Shown in pieces: positions 16,256 through 25,448 of a stretch of 64,000 nt of DNA (its first letter is position 1; each line of letters starts with the position of its first letter). Below the pieces are notes generated by a model. That model ran no database searches and was not told where the DNA came from. It saw only the letters and a program-made list of their open reading frames with translations. The translations under genes were made by a program, and so were the position numbers. Origin of the DNA: Verrucomicrobium sp. BvORR106 (lineage in GTDB: Bacteria > Verrucomicrobiota > Verrucomicrobiia > Verrucomicrobiales > Verrucomicrobiaceae); contig NZ_BATR01000096.1 of assembly GCF_000739655.1 (NCBI RefSeq), forward strand, positions 62,001 to 126,000. The letters run 5' to 3'.

Positions 16256-17119
16256 CTAAGAACCTTTCCCGCCCCACATCTTCTTCTCCCACGCCTTCTG
16301 TTTGCCTTTGGCTTCACGAAGGAAGGGGGCGAGTGGGGCGAGATTCATGATGAGGTGGTTGAGCCAGCTCAGCGGCCACTTGAGGGGGCGCTCGAAGTCA
16401 ATGAAGAGGACGACGCGATACCCGTTGGTGTCGTTCCAGACTTCGTGGTTCCAAGTGTCGTCAAAGATGAGGCACTTGCCTTCCTCCCAGGTATGGATCT
16501 GATTGGCGATGCGGATGCGGCACTGCTCGCGAGGCTCGGGCACGAGCAGGCCGACGTGTAGGCGCAGGACTCCGGCCCAGGCACCGCGGTGGGAGGGGAT
16601 GTGTTTGCCCGGGGAAAGGATGCTGAAGAAGGCGGTGGTGAGCCCGGGAATCTTGTCCAGTAGCTTCATCGTCTCCGGGCAGCGGGCGGAGTTCTCCCCG
16701 CAGTCCATGCCCACCGCCTTGAGGAAAAAGGTCTTCCAGTTGTCGTCTGCCTGGATGTCGCCTACTTCCTTCATGATGTCCTGGAAGCTGGGCATGGCGT
16801 CACGGTACTTCATGACCTGATCGAGCTCGGTACGGACGCTTTGCCAGTCCGCCTCCACGTCGTCCACCCAGGGGAAGTGCTTGTTGCTGTACACCGGGGG
16901 ATCTCCCAAGGGCGAGAATCGGGCAATAACGTCCTCTAACCAGTCCTGTAGGGCCTCCAGCTTCTGGCCCAACGGAGTCGCCGCGGGCTTGATGCGGTGG
17001 GTGCGGTCGTACGCCTGCAAGGGGAGGCTGCCGAGCGCGTGCTGCTTTTTGTGATCGGCGACTGCGGTATCAGCGGTGCTGGCTACGGTTGGCAGAGAGG
17101 CGGGAGCAGGAGCGGACAT
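16256..17119 (-). CDS. Aspartyl/asparaginyl beta-hydroxylase family dioxygenase (LpxO-like)
   Basis: 287 residues. The double-stranded beta-helix core has the family's iron ligands and flanks: LSPGKHIPSHRGAWAGVLRL (first His), IRIANQIHTWEEGKCLIFDD and TWNHEVWNDTNGYRVVLFID (second His), then FERPLKWPLSWLN. Enzymes of this class use Fe(II) and 2-oxoglutarate; LpxO relatives hydroxylate acyl chains of lipid A and others act on peptides or amino acids. The C-terminus is basic, and the N-terminal ~40 residues are an unrelated low-complexity extension. The natural substrate here is unknown. Confidence 0.85.
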   Translation of the reverse strand: MSAPAPASLPTVASTADTAVADHKKQHALGSLPLQAYDRTHRIKPAATPLGQKLEALQDWLEDVIARFSPLGDPPVYSNKHFPWVDDVEADWQSVRTELDQVMKYRDAMPSFQDIMKEVGDIQADDNWKTFFLKAVGMDCGENSARCPETMKLLDKIPGLTTAFFSILSPGKHIPSHRGAWAGVLRLHVGLLVPEPREQCRIRIANQIHTWEEGKCLIFDDTWNHEVWNDTNGYRVVLFIDFERPLKWPLSWLNHLIMNLAPLAPFLREAKGKQKAWEKKMWGGKGS

Positions 17120-17136
17120 GGGAAGATGCAGACTGG

Positions 17137-17171
17137 GGAATTAGGAATTCGGAATGAAGAATTGCAAATGA
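17137..17171. repeat. 7-nt-period tract GGAATTA-GGAATTC-GGAATGA
   Basis: Five roughly 7-nt units (GGAATTA, GGAATTC, GGAATGA, AGAATTG, CAAATGA) lie just upstream of the hydroxylase start. Confidence 0.7.
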
Positions 17172-17378
17172 GAATGGATGAACGGTCGGAGGGAGGGAGT
17201 AAGCAGCTTTGCAAACCGATAATACGGTGGATGAACCTTGGAGGGATGGATCCCAAATTGAGCCGGGCCTTGCGGAATCCTCCCATCGGCTGCTTGTCCC
17301 CTTCTTTTGGTTTGACAATTCCAGCCCGGAGGGCAGAATCCCTCCCACGCAGGTCCCCAAAAAGGGCCTGAAGTGAAT

Positions 17379-17452
17379 GCGGGCGTAGTTCAATGGTAGA
17401 ACACGAGCTTCCCAAGCTTGATACGTGAGTTCGATTCTCATCGCCCGCTCCA
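17379..17452 (+). tRNA. tRNA-Gly (anticodon CCC)
   Basis: Acceptor arms GCGGGCG / CGCCCGC, discriminator T and encoded CCA. The D arm is GTAGTTCAATGGTAGAAC, and the anticodon arm CGAGC-TTCCCAA-GCTTG gives CCC. The T arm reads GTGAGTTCGATTCTCAT. All cloverleaf elements are present. Confidence 0.95.
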
Positions 17453-17496
17453 CAAAACTCTGTGGGCAAAGAATCAGATTGGGAACGGAATGCCCC

Positions 17497-17826
17497 TCAG
17501 TCCCATGCATTCAGCCGCCGCCTTGCGGTGATGTTCATGCGGTGAACAAAGTTGGCGACTTCTCGCCGGTTCGTGCCGTTTCCTGTGCAGGTGGGCATGG
17601 GGCCAGTTTTGAAGACGGCTTCTGTCAGTCGTTCCAAGAGATCGAGACTGACGGTGGCGTGGAGTTTCGGGGGATCGGAGTCGCCCGCGGAATTTTCAGC
17701 GGGGGTGGCGCAGAGGCTATCCCACATCACGGCACTTTCCCACTCATGTGCCAGTGGGGTGTTGCGCAGGATTTCGCGAATGAAGAGGGCGATCGGTCGG
17801 TTGATCGCGTAGGTGACGGATTGCAT
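17497..17826 (-). CDS. Hypothetical protein
   Basis: 109 residues from the ATG at 17826. The sequence (MQSVTYAINRPIALFIREIL, then NTPLAHEWESAVMWDSLCAT) looks like a soluble protein with amphipathic helices, followed by KLHATVSLDLLERLTEAVFK and ending NFVHRMNITARRRLNAWD. It has no transmembrane segment or signal peptide and no known family. In-frame codons upstream to 18027 are Arg/Ser/Pro-rich and unconvincing. It converges with the tRNA-Gly gene. Confidence 0.5.
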   Translation of the reverse strand: MQSVTYAINRPIALFIREILRNTPLAHEWESAVMWDSLCATPAENSAGDSDPPKLHATVSLDLLERLTEAVFKTGPMPTCTGNGTNRREVANFVHRMNITARRRLNAWD

Positions 17827-17941
17827 TGAATGACTGAGCAAGGGAGTCGGATCGGTCAGGCGCGTGCCAACATGGATTGGCGGCCACGACGGGAGCCACG
17901 GAAATGATCGAACAAGAGCGAGGCGCGAATGTTCGATACGC

Positions 17942-18139
17942 TTAGTCGACGGCTTCCCAACAGACGAGGGAACTGGCGGGGATGACGAGCGGCTCCTGGC
18001 CATCCGTCTCAAAGCGCAGTTTCTCATGGAGCACCTTCACGCGGTGGGCGAGAACCACGCGGAGCGTCCCATCTGTGAGTGTCAGTTCGTAACGAGTGAG
18101 TTCTGGAGTGGAGTCAGGTTGAATCCCATCACTGGACAT
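17942..18139 (-). CDS. Small hypothetical protein
   Basis: 65 residues. ELTRYELTLTDGTLRVVLAH, RVKVLHEKLRFETDGQEPLV and IPASSLVCWEAVD suggest a small beta-rich domain. A 62-residue protein at 53091-53279 shows the same layout: Y at the start of the first strand, a G in the first turn, A-H, a DG/NG turn, a P before the last helix, and L-x2-W near the end. The two may be distant paralogues. No family is recognised. Confidence 0.5.
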   Translation of the reverse strand: MSSDGIQPDSTPELTRYELTLTDGTLRVVLAHRVKVLHEKLRFETDGQEPLVIPASSLVCWEAVD

Positions 18140-18315
18140 AGACCGTCGGACGCCGGAGGTTCAGCGGTGTATGTAAGATACCCTGTGCGCTGGGCCTCCT
18201 AGGCCGGGCGCAATAGTAATGCAGGGACCGAGCAAGGGAAGGGGATTTTTGGTATGGTTTCTAGAACCAAGGGGGGAGGGTGGCGACGATCTCCCAAGAC
18301 TGCAGTCCCAGTGAA

Positions 18316-19287
18316 TCACCGGTCCGACCAGCCCCACCAGTACCAAGCAGGCGACTGCGGGTCACGACGCATCTGAGCACCGGGGTGCAGAATGAGAGAG
18401 TGGCTGAGGTGGTAGTCCCGGGGGGAAGTGCCGGGCAGATAGGTGACGGGAACGGTGAGATACCAAGGGCTGGCAAAGGCTGGGATGTTGGGAAGCTCAG
18501 CCGGGTAGGGATAAGTGCCGTGGTGGGTGATTTCCTCGAGCTCAGCGGCAAGGCGATCGCCATGGACACGGGCCAAGTGTTCCTGTAACCGGCCTAGGCC
18601 GAGTGTCGCGGCGATGGCAAATGCGAGTGTGAGAACGCTCGGGGCGGCTACTTGCAAGGTGGGCGAGAGCCTGTGCCAGAGTGTGGACGGCCAAGTGGAC
18701 GGGATGGCGAGATCCGCGGAAGCCGGCGGCGGTGGCAGAAAGTCGCGGGCAGCAAAAATAGTGGCGACCAAGACGACGATGGCGGCCCAGATGGCCACGG
18801 GGATGTTGACAAACGGGTGGCGGTGAAACAACAGGGCGGCACCCACCGCAATGGCAAAAAGGGCAGCCCAGGCCTTATAACGGGACATCCGCTCTGGAGA
18901 GTTGGCGGGCGCCAAGGATGGCTGCAACTTGGAGGCTTTGCGGCAAAGGATGTGGCAGCTGAAAATGAGGAGGAGGGAGACCGTGGCAGTGGTAAGGTGC
19001 GAATGCGTCCAAAGGAGGTGGCTGCGCAAGTCATCATAGATGGTGTAGCCCTGTAGGAACATTGAGAACTCGATCATGACGATGCCTGAAATGGCGAAGC
19101 CAAGCGCATAGTAGCACCAACGTCTGGCGAAGTGTATGAACTCAATGGCGCGAGCTGAAAGGGCTGTAGGCTGAAGGAGCGCTGAGAGCAGACAGGCAGC
19201 GGGAAAGACCAGGATAAGTGCCGCAATCCCGAGAGCCACTTGATCAGGGATGCCCGTGGGCACACCGCCGGCAAAGAAGGGTTGCAT
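18316..19287 (-). CDS. Hypothetical polytopic membrane protein
   Basis: 323 residues with about six hydrophobic segments (near 16-38, 52-74, 94-112, 137-155, 160-178, 214-232). A C-terminal soluble region of roughly 90 residues follows (HGTYPYPAELPNIPAFASPW, YLTVPVTYLPGTSPRDYHLS). It is the third gene of an apparent operon: only 18 bp separate it from the membrane protein at 19306-20031, which is 17 bp from the acyl-carrier-like lipoprotein gene. No family is recognised. Confidence 0.65.
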   Translation of the reverse strand: MQPFFAGGVPTGIPDQVALGIAALILVFPAACLLSALLQPTALSARAIEFIHFARRWCYYALGFAISGIVMIEFSMFLQGYTIYDDLRSHLLWTHSHLTTATVSLLLIFSCHILCRKASKLQPSLAPANSPERMSRYKAWAALFAIAVGAALLFHRHPFVNIPVAIWAAIVVLVATIFAARDFLPPPPASADLAIPSTWPSTLWHRLSPTLQVAAPSVLTLAFAIAATLGLGRLQEHLARVHGDRLAAELEEITHHGTYPYPAELPNIPAFASPWYLTVPVTYLPGTSPRDYHLSHSLILHPGAQMRRDPQSPAWYWWGWSDR

Positions 19288-19305
19288 GGCAATTGGGGCG
19301 CTGGG

Positions 19306-20031
19306 TTAGGCGGCTTTCCGCCTGAGGGAATCGGGATGGTGGAGATAAAACAAGAAGAACAACCCGGCGACGGTGATGGGGTAGTACCAGCCCAGATAGC
19401 TATTCAAGAGGATGAAAAGAAAGCTCAGAGAATCCAGATAGGACCAGATGGAGAGAACAAGCGCCGCGGTGAGGAAGAGGGTGATGAGGACAAGCGGGCG
19501 GGATGGGCGATTCTGAGACCGGTGGGCGAGGAAACAAGCCAGGCCGGCAGCGAGGACGTTGGTGCCGGAGAAGATGCGCAGGTCGAGCAGCAGTGCCTGG
19601 AGGGTGTTTTGGTAGTGGCTGTGGATGTGTTCCTTGATGGCAGCAATCTTGTCGGAGAGGGGAAGGGTTTTCTTTTTGATCGCCGCAAGGGCCCGGTCAG
19701 CCGTGGACCTAAGCGTCGGAGTGGAATCTTCTGGTGTTGGTACGGGTGGGGTTGCGGTGACGTTGAGGATGTAGTCCTTGGGGTTGGTACGGAAGCTGGC
19801 GATCTCGGTTTCGATCATGACAACCTGAGTCGGGGTGAGGAGCTTTTGGGCCAGGTCCGTCTGGAGGGCTTTCTCGGTCGCGTCAATGGCGGGCGTGACG
19901 AGTTGCTCAGTCCTTAAGGAGACGTAGTCTTGCGCATACGCCTCGATGCGCTGTTGCCCGATGAAAGTGTATGCGAAACAACTGGCAAACAGAACGGCGA
20001 GAGCCAAATGCAGGGTCTTCAGAACAGGCAT
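19306..20031 (-). CDS. Hypothetical membrane protein with periplasmic loop
   Basis: 241 residues. An N-terminal signal-anchor (TLHLALAVLFASCFAYTFIG) is followed by about 120 polar, partly helical residues likely in the periplasm (TEKALQTDLAQKLLTPTQVV, ADRALAAIKKKTLPLSDKIA). Three closely spaced helices and a basic tail (HHPDSLRRKAA) end the protein. It is the middle gene of the three-gene set starting at 20762. No known family. Confidence 0.65.
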   Translation of the reverse strand: MPVLKTLHLALAVLFASCFAYTFIGQQRIEAYAQDYVSLRTEQLVTPAIDATEKALQTDLAQKLLTPTQVVMIETEIASFRTNPKDYILNVTATPPVPTPEDSTPTLRSTADRALAAIKKKTLPLSDKIAAIKEHIHSHYQNTLQALLLDLRIFSGTNVLAAGLACFLAHRSQNRPSRPLVLITLFLTAALVLSIWSYLDSLSFLFILLNSYLGWYYPITVAGLFFLFYLHHPDSLRRKAA

Positions 20032-20048
20032 GTGGCGAGGGGTTGGAG

Positions 20049-20762
20049 CTAGGGCTGGGCCTTCGGCTGAACCGGCGGGGCTACGGTGCCGGCAGGAGCG
20101 GCGGGACGGTTGCGTTGTTCCTTGAACTTGGCGGCGTCAGCCGGAGGCATGGCCATCACGACGGCTTTGTTTTTGAGCGCAATGCGTTCGGGCTCGGTGA
20201 GTTTCTGACCGAGCTTCTGTGCGGCGGCGGCTTCGAGCGCGGAGAGTTCCGGAACGAAGACCAGTTCGTACCCCCGCGGGTTGGGGAGCTTGCTAAGATC
20301 TTGATAAGCCCCCACTTGGGCGAGGCGAAGCGTGCCGTCGTGGGGCTCGTCGAGCTTCGGGGACGAGAATCTGGCCTTGGGGGCCTGGGAGACCGTGGTG
20401 ACAAACGCTCCGACTGTGAGCCGGGCGGGTAGGGGCGGAGTCCCCGGCGGAGGTTTGATGGGACCGAGGGCTTCGTCAGGGATGGTGATGTCCAGCGCTT
20501 CCTCAGTGGCCATCACGATCTCGACAACATCAAGATCATCAGCGCCGAGGGCGGCGAAGGTTGACTCGGGTTTGATGCTCTCAGGGCGAAGGCCGAGTTG
20601 CCGGGCAACGATGGCTTGCACCGCAGAGAAGGGGGCGGTCGATGCAGGCTCGGACTGGGCAGGTGTTGCCGAATGTGTCGGAGGAGGGGGCCTTTGATCG
20701 CAAGAAGCCAGACTGGCGGCGAGGATGACCAAGGGCAGAGCGATGGGGGAACTTCGTGACAT
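20049..20762 (-). CDS. Exported lipoprotein with acyl-carrier-protein-like domain lacking the attachment serine
   Basis: 237 residues from the ATG at 20762. The lipoprotein signal MSRSSPIALPLVILAASLAS is followed by Cys21. After a proline/serine spacer, residues 45-125 read like an acyl carrier protein (AVQAIVARQLGLRPESIKPE, TFAALGADDLDVVEIVMATE, EALDITIPDEALG). The DSL motif that carries 4'-phosphopantetheine is DDL here: Asp76 replaces Ser. It should therefore not carry an acyl chain and is predicted outside the cytoplasm. The C-terminal ~110 residues (ELSALEAAAAQKLGQKLTEP, ERIALKNKAV) are a separate helical region. It leads an apparent operon with two membrane proteins. Confidence 0.75.
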   Translation of the reverse strand: MSRSSPIALPLVILAASLASCDQRPPPPTHSATPAQSEPASTAPFSAVQAIVARQLGLRPESIKPESTFAALGADDLDVVEIVMATEEALDITIPDEALGPIKPPPGTPPLPARLTVGAFVTTVSQAPKARFSSPKLDEPHDGTLRLAQVGAYQDLSKLPNPRGYELVFVPELSALEAAAAQKLGQKLTEPERIALKNKAVVMAMPPADAAKFKEQRNRPAAPAGTVAPPVQPKAQP

Positions 20763-20927
20763 TTGAACTGGGGCAAATTTTTGGACCATTAAGGATCCAT
20801 CCTTTTTGCATCAGTTTACCTTGAGCGGGACGGCGTTTGAAACACAAAAAGTGGGACGCGTTTTTGCCATGCCGCGCTGGGGGGGGCAGCCTTCCGGCGA
20901 ACGCTTCGCGGTCGGATTGATGCCATT

Positions 20928-20939
20928 TTGATGCATCAA
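20928..20939. promoter_or_regulatory. 12-bp perfect palindrome TTGATGCATCAA
   Basis: Perfect dyad preceded by a half-site (TTGATGC at about 20917), upstream of the lipoprotein operon starting at 20762. Possible operator; a chance palindrome cannot be excluded. Confidence 0.25.
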
Positions 20940-21007
20940 GCATATCCAGGTAGAGAGAGTCGTCCAGAATACAGCGTTCTGATGCCTGCTGTCCCGCCTA
21001 GTTGAAA

Positions 21008-23134
21008 TCAGCGCTGCCTCCGATTCCGGCGCAGAATCAATCCCAGGGCTGCCACCAAAAGCAGCAGCCCACGCGTTGGCTCGGGAGTCACCACGAGGAT
21101 GCCGTATTGGTTGAAGAGGTCAAAGTTCCATTCCCAGTTTGCATCGGCCAGCGTTGGCAGGAGCCACATCTGTTCAGCCGTCAGCACGCCGGCGTTTAGG
21201 ACGCCAAAATCCAGCAGGTGGAAGGCGTCGCCCCAGGTGGGCAAGTAGCCGTTGAGTGGGTTGAATTGCAGGCTCTGTGCGACAGACAGGTTCAAGGCGC
21301 CAGTGATCTCCAGATGGTCGTGATTGCCCACTTGTTCCAGCTGCGCGGCAAACTGCGTGGGGATGGCCTCCACGGCTGTGCCGCCCACGTTGAAGGTGGC
21401 ACCGGCCACGTCAAACACCAGTTTGGCCCCGGCATTCACATACACCGTGCCCGCCACTTCCAGGGCTCCCACAGGGGAAGCTGCGCCTCCGCCCGCGGAG
21501 AGTTCAGCACCTGGGGCGCCGCCATACAGAAAGACGTCCCCTGTGATCCTGCCTGTGCCACCTGCCCGGGCCCCCGCGTACACATCCACGTTGCCGTAGA
21601 AGTTCGATGTATTAACCAGCAGTGTCCCTCGCAGGACTTCAGCCACCCCGATGGAACCGGTGCCGGTGGTGGTGGAGGCCACGTGTGAGGTGCCATCCAG
21701 GATCACCGTGCCTGTGGGGGCTGCTTCGTAGTACTTGATGGTGCCTCCGCTGGTGGTGGGATTGACCAGTTGATTCACATCCATGCCCTGCTCGCCCGCG
21801 ATCGCGATGCTACCTTGAAATGTTACGCTGCCTCCGCTTTCTGAAACCAAGTTAACGGAGCGGTAATCGCTCTCCAGGATCCGGATGTCTCCGGTGAAGG
21901 TGGCGTCATACGCATTGCCGTTGTGATTGATCTGGCCCACGCTCAACTTGTCAGTGTAGTCGGACACGGTGTTCATCACTGACACATCGCCATTGAAGGT
22001 GAAGTCACCCCGCAGGAGGAAGCCTGACTGGTGCGTGCCTGCCAGCAGCGTCTCACTCCAGGAGATTTCTGAGACATTTTCCCAGGCCACTCCGCTGGAG
22101 TTGGCTGCGGCGAGCACGATCTCAGATCCGTAGCGTGCGGTCACTTTCCCACCAAAGGACATGTCTGCCCCTTCAAAGATCATCTGCTGGTTGGTCTGAG
22201 CAATCAGCCAGAGTGATACGACGGTAGGAACTGCAGAGCCTCCTGTCAGATTGCCAGTGAACCGCAACTGCCGCTGCGCGGTGCCGCCGTGCAGGAGCAG
22301 GGCCCGTGCTCCGCTGAGAGCGGACAGGGCGATGTTGTAGCTGATGGTGGTGCCTCCGTTGGCGGCGCTGATCGTGCTGGCCGTCAGGTCCCATGTCACC
22401 GCTCCCGTGTCGGCAAAGTACAGAGTCTTGTTTCCGACGCCGAGGCTGTCTGCATAGGCTTGGGCTACGTAACCCGCTATGATGTAGACATCGCCTGTGA
22501 ACGTGTTGTGCCGGTTGAAAAGGATGCGGCCGCCGCTGGAAGTGGTGTTGCTGGTAACGGTCAGGTCTCCGTCTCCGCTGATCAAGCCATCCAGCGTCAC
22601 CCGGCGGAACGTGCTGGTGGAACCCCCTCCGACGCGGGTGAGCGTGAGGTTGTCCTCCAGCACCAGGTCTGCCCCCAGGGTCAAACTGCGGTGATCTGTC
22701 ACCGTGCCAGTGCCCAGCATGTTCAGCGTGAGAACCGGGTTCGTTCCGCCTGCAGTTGCTTGAAACACCAGTTTGGACCCCGCCGTTCCCGCAGCCGCCA
22801 GTTGTTTATCTGTGACCCCGTAGTCCGCGCCCGAAACAATGAGGCTGTTGATGTAGTAGGTGCCATCCAGCGTCAGTATGTCTCCGTTGCGGTCGAAGCC
22901 TCCCATGCTGATGCCTGACGGGTTGCCGGACGTCGTGCTCGGTGGGCCGCCTGACCAGTTTCCCGCCGTGGCCCATGAGTCATTGACCGTGCCCTGCCAG
23001 ACGGACTGGTCGTGCGTGAAACCCACCGCCACGGAAAAACTGAGGGTGTTGAGAAGCAGTTGCGCAATCGACAGGTTTGAAACCTTGCGCTGAAGAAAAG
23101 CTATGAGCCGGCGGGAGTGGGTTCTAGGCATCAT
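21008..23134 (-). CDS. PEP-CTERM-anchored autotransporter-associated beta-strand repeat protein
   Basis: 708 residues. An N-terminal export signal (LSIAQLLLNTLSFSVAVGF) leads to DQSVWQGTVNDSWATAGNWS, the usual opening of this class. A long Gly/Thr-rich beta-helix follows (GTGTVTDHRSLTLGADLVLE, LTLDGTYYINSLIVSGADYG). The C-terminus carries a PEP-CTERM signal: VVTPEPTRG (PEP at 684-686), the hydrophobic LLLLVAALGLIL, and RRNRRQR. Such proteins are processed by an exosortase, which is not in this window. The gene is divergent from the Verru_Chthon cassette at 23.6 kb, suggesting a linked surface role. Substrate unknown. Confidence 0.9.
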   Translation of the reverse strand: MMPRTHSRRLIAFLQRKVSNLSIAQLLLNTLSFSVAVGFTHDQSVWQGTVNDSWATAGNWSGGPPSTTSGNPSGISMGGFDRNGDILTLDGTYYINSLIVSGADYGVTDKQLAAAGTAGSKLVFQATAGGTNPVLTLNMLGTGTVTDHRSLTLGADLVLEDNLTLTRVGGGSTSTFRRVTLDGLISGDGDLTVTSNTTSSGGRILFNRHNTFTGDVYIIAGYVAQAYADSLGVGNKTLYFADTGAVTWDLTASTISAANGGTTISYNIALSALSGARALLLHGGTAQRQLRFTGNLTGGSAVPTVVSLWLIAQTNQQMIFEGADMSFGGKVTARYGSEIVLAAANSSGVAWENVSEISWSETLLAGTHQSGFLLRGDFTFNGDVSVMNTVSDYTDKLSVGQINHNGNAYDATFTGDIRILESDYRSVNLVSESGGSVTFQGSIAIAGEQGMDVNQLVNPTTSGGTIKYYEAAPTGTVILDGTSHVASTTTGTGSIGVAEVLRGTLLVNTSNFYGNVDVYAGARAGGTGRITGDVFLYGGAPGAELSAGGGAASPVGALEVAGTVYVNAGAKLVFDVAGATFNVGGTAVEAIPTQFAAQLEQVGNHDHLEITGALNLSVAQSLQFNPLNGYLPTWGDAFHLLDFGVLNAGVLTAEQMWLLPTLADANWEWNFDLFNQYGILVVTPEPTRGLLLLVAALGLILRRNRRQR

Positions 23135-23602
23135 GTTATTTTTCCGGGTTGATGATGCTGTTGTCTGTAAGCTGGATGCGTGCCCCGGGCCAGTGATGGG
23201 CGCCGTGACTGGGGGCCAAATTGTGGACTTTTGTCAGATCATTTTCATACCATTAAGTGCGTTTATAGGATGTGCGGGACAGGGCAGGGATGCTCCGACG
23301 CCCGCCGCAGGGGGATCGTGCGCAACAGGAGATGGTTATTAGTTGACGGAAAAACAGGGCCTTGTGGGATAAAAACAGGTTTCTGGTGGCTCCTGAGCAC
23401 CGTTTGCGTGTGGTGGGCGGGATGGAGCTGTGTGTTATGGGTGGGAACCTGTTTTGGCCCATGATTTGGCCGGATGGTGGCTGAAAATGAGCTGAAAATG
23501 CTGTGTGGAATGCATGGCATCTGGGTGCCTGACGTCACATTTGCATCATTCTGGGTCCAGATTGGATAGGTAAATATTATTCATTTCGGCACGCGTCCAG
23601 CT
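23135..23602. other. Divergent promoter region between PEP-CTERM gene and pseudopilin cassette
   Basis: No gene recognised. It lies between two divergent units and should hold both promoters. It is more AT-rich than its surroundings near 23225-23265 and 23560-23590. Short frames on both strands show no family features. Confidence 0.4.
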
Positions 23603-23635
23603 ATGATGGAACGCGGTTTCAAACTTCACCCTCAT

Positions 23636-24289
23636 ATGAAACTGAAGATCCACGAATCCCGCTGTGCTGCGCCAGGCCTTGAGCCGGTAGCCGCCCCGTC
23701 GCCACCCTTCATCATGAAGGTCACTGAGTCCGCCACCCCTGTTGCGTCTGGTGCGGGGTTCCGCCCCTTTGCTGGACTGCGGAGAAACCGTGCTGCCGGT
23801 TCCACTCTGGTGGAGATGGTCGTCACCGTGGGGCTCGTGGTCTCTGTGATGCTGCCTCTCGTAGGCATGCTGACCATGGGCATGGAGACGAGCCTCAAGG
23901 CCGGCGTCAACACCATCGGCTCCCGCATTACCAACCACCTTTTGGGTGAGATGCAGCAGGCCCGGTGGAAGGATCTGGACAACTGGGGGAGAGACACCCT
24001 CTACTTCAACGATCAAGGCCATCTCGTGAAGGATGGGGAGAACAGCACGGAAGTTGCCTTTGTGGCCAAGGTGCACATCGCGCCGCCTGGACTCACTCTC
24101 ACCACCGGCAATGCTCCTGTGAGCAATGGGATGCAGCGCAAGGTGACCACACTCATCTCACCCGCCGGTGTCCGCCACGGGGAGCGCCTGCTAACGGAGG
24201 CGCTCACTGCGCTGGAGCAGGGGAAACCTACTCCAGCCTCCGTGAGGGTGGGGCACGGGCTCATCATCAATACCGGCAAGGACGCCTGA
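23636..24289 (+). CDS. Verru_Chthon cassette protein B (pseudopilin)
   Basis: About 217 residues. A long polar leader ends in a prepilin peptidase site, RNRAAG|STLVEMVVTVGLVV, with Glu at +5, followed by the pilin-type helix. The rest (ITNHLLGEMQQARWKDLDNW, VEVAF-like strands) is a small extracellular domain. The Verru_Chthon cassette is a conserved four-gene set of Verrucomicrobiota in which B, C and D are pilin-like and A is large. The start is uncertain: ATGs at 23603, 23636 and 23714 are all possible. Its stop is 12 nt before the C gene. Confidence 0.8.
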   Translation: MKLKIHESRCAAPGLEPVAAPSPPFIMKVTESATPVASGAGFRPFAGLRRNRAAGSTLVEMVVTVGLVVSVMLPLVGMLTMGMETSLKAGVNTIGSRITNHLLGEMQQARWKDLDNWGRDTLYFNDQGHLVKDGENSTEVAFVAKVHIAPPGLTLTTGNAPVSNGMQRKVTTLISPAGVRHGERLLTEALTALEQGKPTPASVRVGHGLIINTGKDA

Positions 24290-24301
24290 CCTCCACCCCA
24301 C

Positions 24302-25411
24302 ATGATGCCCCCGAATCTCACCTCCCGGGGCCCGCAGCCCCCTCTCTGTCCCCATATGCACCGCCTGCCCGCACGGGGATTCAGCCTGGTGGAGCTTCTC
24401 ACCAGTCTGGCCATCTTCTCCATCGTCCTCGTTGCCATGGGCGAGATGGTGGGCGCCGTGCTCAATCAGTTGCGCATTGGGGAAGCCCGTTTTGGTCAGT
24501 TTCAGGAGTCACAGGCCGCCTTTGACAGCATCACCCGGCGGCTTTCCACCTGTGAGCTGAATCCCTACTATGATTTCCAGTACCCAGGCTCTCCGCCGGA
24601 CACGAGTGCCGTGCCCACCCGATATGATCTGGAGTCTGACCTGCATTTCGTGAGTGGCCCCGCGGCGAGCGGTCCCAATGCTCTGCTGCCCACGGGTCCT
24701 CATCCAGGACATGCCATCTTTTTCCACGGGACCTTTGGTCTTACGGACAATCCCGCCTGGAGCGAGTTGGGAACGCTGTTGAACAGCTGGGGATATTATG
24801 TGGAGTTTGGCGATGACGATGGGCAGAGAGCGGCCTTTCTGAATGCTGGCTCCACATCGCCGCGCCGCCATCGCTTCCGGCTCAAGGAACTGCAGGTGCC
24901 TGCTGAAGCCTTGCGGACCTATGCCGCCGGACTGAACGTCCAGACCAATGCTGCGGGACTTTACTCCTGGTTCCGTATGGCAGCTGCCGCCGGACAATCC
25001 CACACCCTGGCAGAGAATGTGGTGGCGCTCGTCATCAGTCCGCTGAGCCCGGTGCCGGAGACTGGCACTACGGAAAAAGAGACGGACGTGGCGCCAGATT
25101 ACTTTTATGACACGCGAGCCTATCAACATGCCGCCACGAGCAGCGCCTTGATGCAACGAACCCGCCATCAGCTTCCGCCCCTGTTGCGCGTGACTCTTGT
25201 TGCCCTTGATGAGCCCTCCGCTCAAAAGCTGGCTGAGGCCAGCGGCAGTGACATGCCCGAGCTCCTTTCGACTGGAGCCTTTCATGATGCGACGAAATTC
25301 GATGCCGATCTTCAGCAGTTCGAAAGCGCCCTCACGGAGCGGAACCTTCGTTTCCGCACCTTCTCCACGACCATCCGGCTGCGCAATGCGCGGTGGAATG
25401 ACCTCCCGTGA
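24302..25411 (+). CDS. Verru_Chthon cassette protein C (pseudopilin)
   Basis: 369 residues. The prepilin site LPARG|FSLVELLTSLAIFSIV lies at about residue 27, with the conserved Glu5. The extracellular part carries FGQFQESQAAFDSITRRLST and ELNPYYDFQYP, typical of the larger minor pseudopilin in this cassette, plus LRVTLVALDEPSAQKLAE near the end. It probably assembles with B and D into a pseudopilus-like fibre driven by type II secretion/type IV pilus machinery encoded elsewhere. ATG 24356 is an alternative start nearer the cleavage site. Confidence 0.85.
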   Translation: MMPPNLTSRGPQPPLCPHMHRLPARGFSLVELLTSLAIFSIVLVAMGEMVGAVLNQLRIGEARFGQFQESQAAFDSITRRLSTCELNPYYDFQYPGSPPDTSAVPTRYDLESDLHFVSGPAASGPNALLPTGPHPGHAIFFHGTFGLTDNPAWSELGTLLNSWGYYVEFGDDDGQRAAFLNAGSTSPRRHRFRLKELQVPAEALRTYAAGLNVQTNAAGLYSWFRMAAAAGQSHTLAENVVALVISPLSPVPETGTTEKETDVAPDYFYDTRAYQHAATSSALMQRTRHQLPPLLRVTLVALDEPSAQKLAEASGSDMPELLSTGAFHDATKFDADLQQFESALTERNLRFRTFSTTIRLRNARWNDLP

Positions 25412-25448
25412 GCTTCGTGGTTTTCCCAATCCTCTTCTCCAAAAAATC

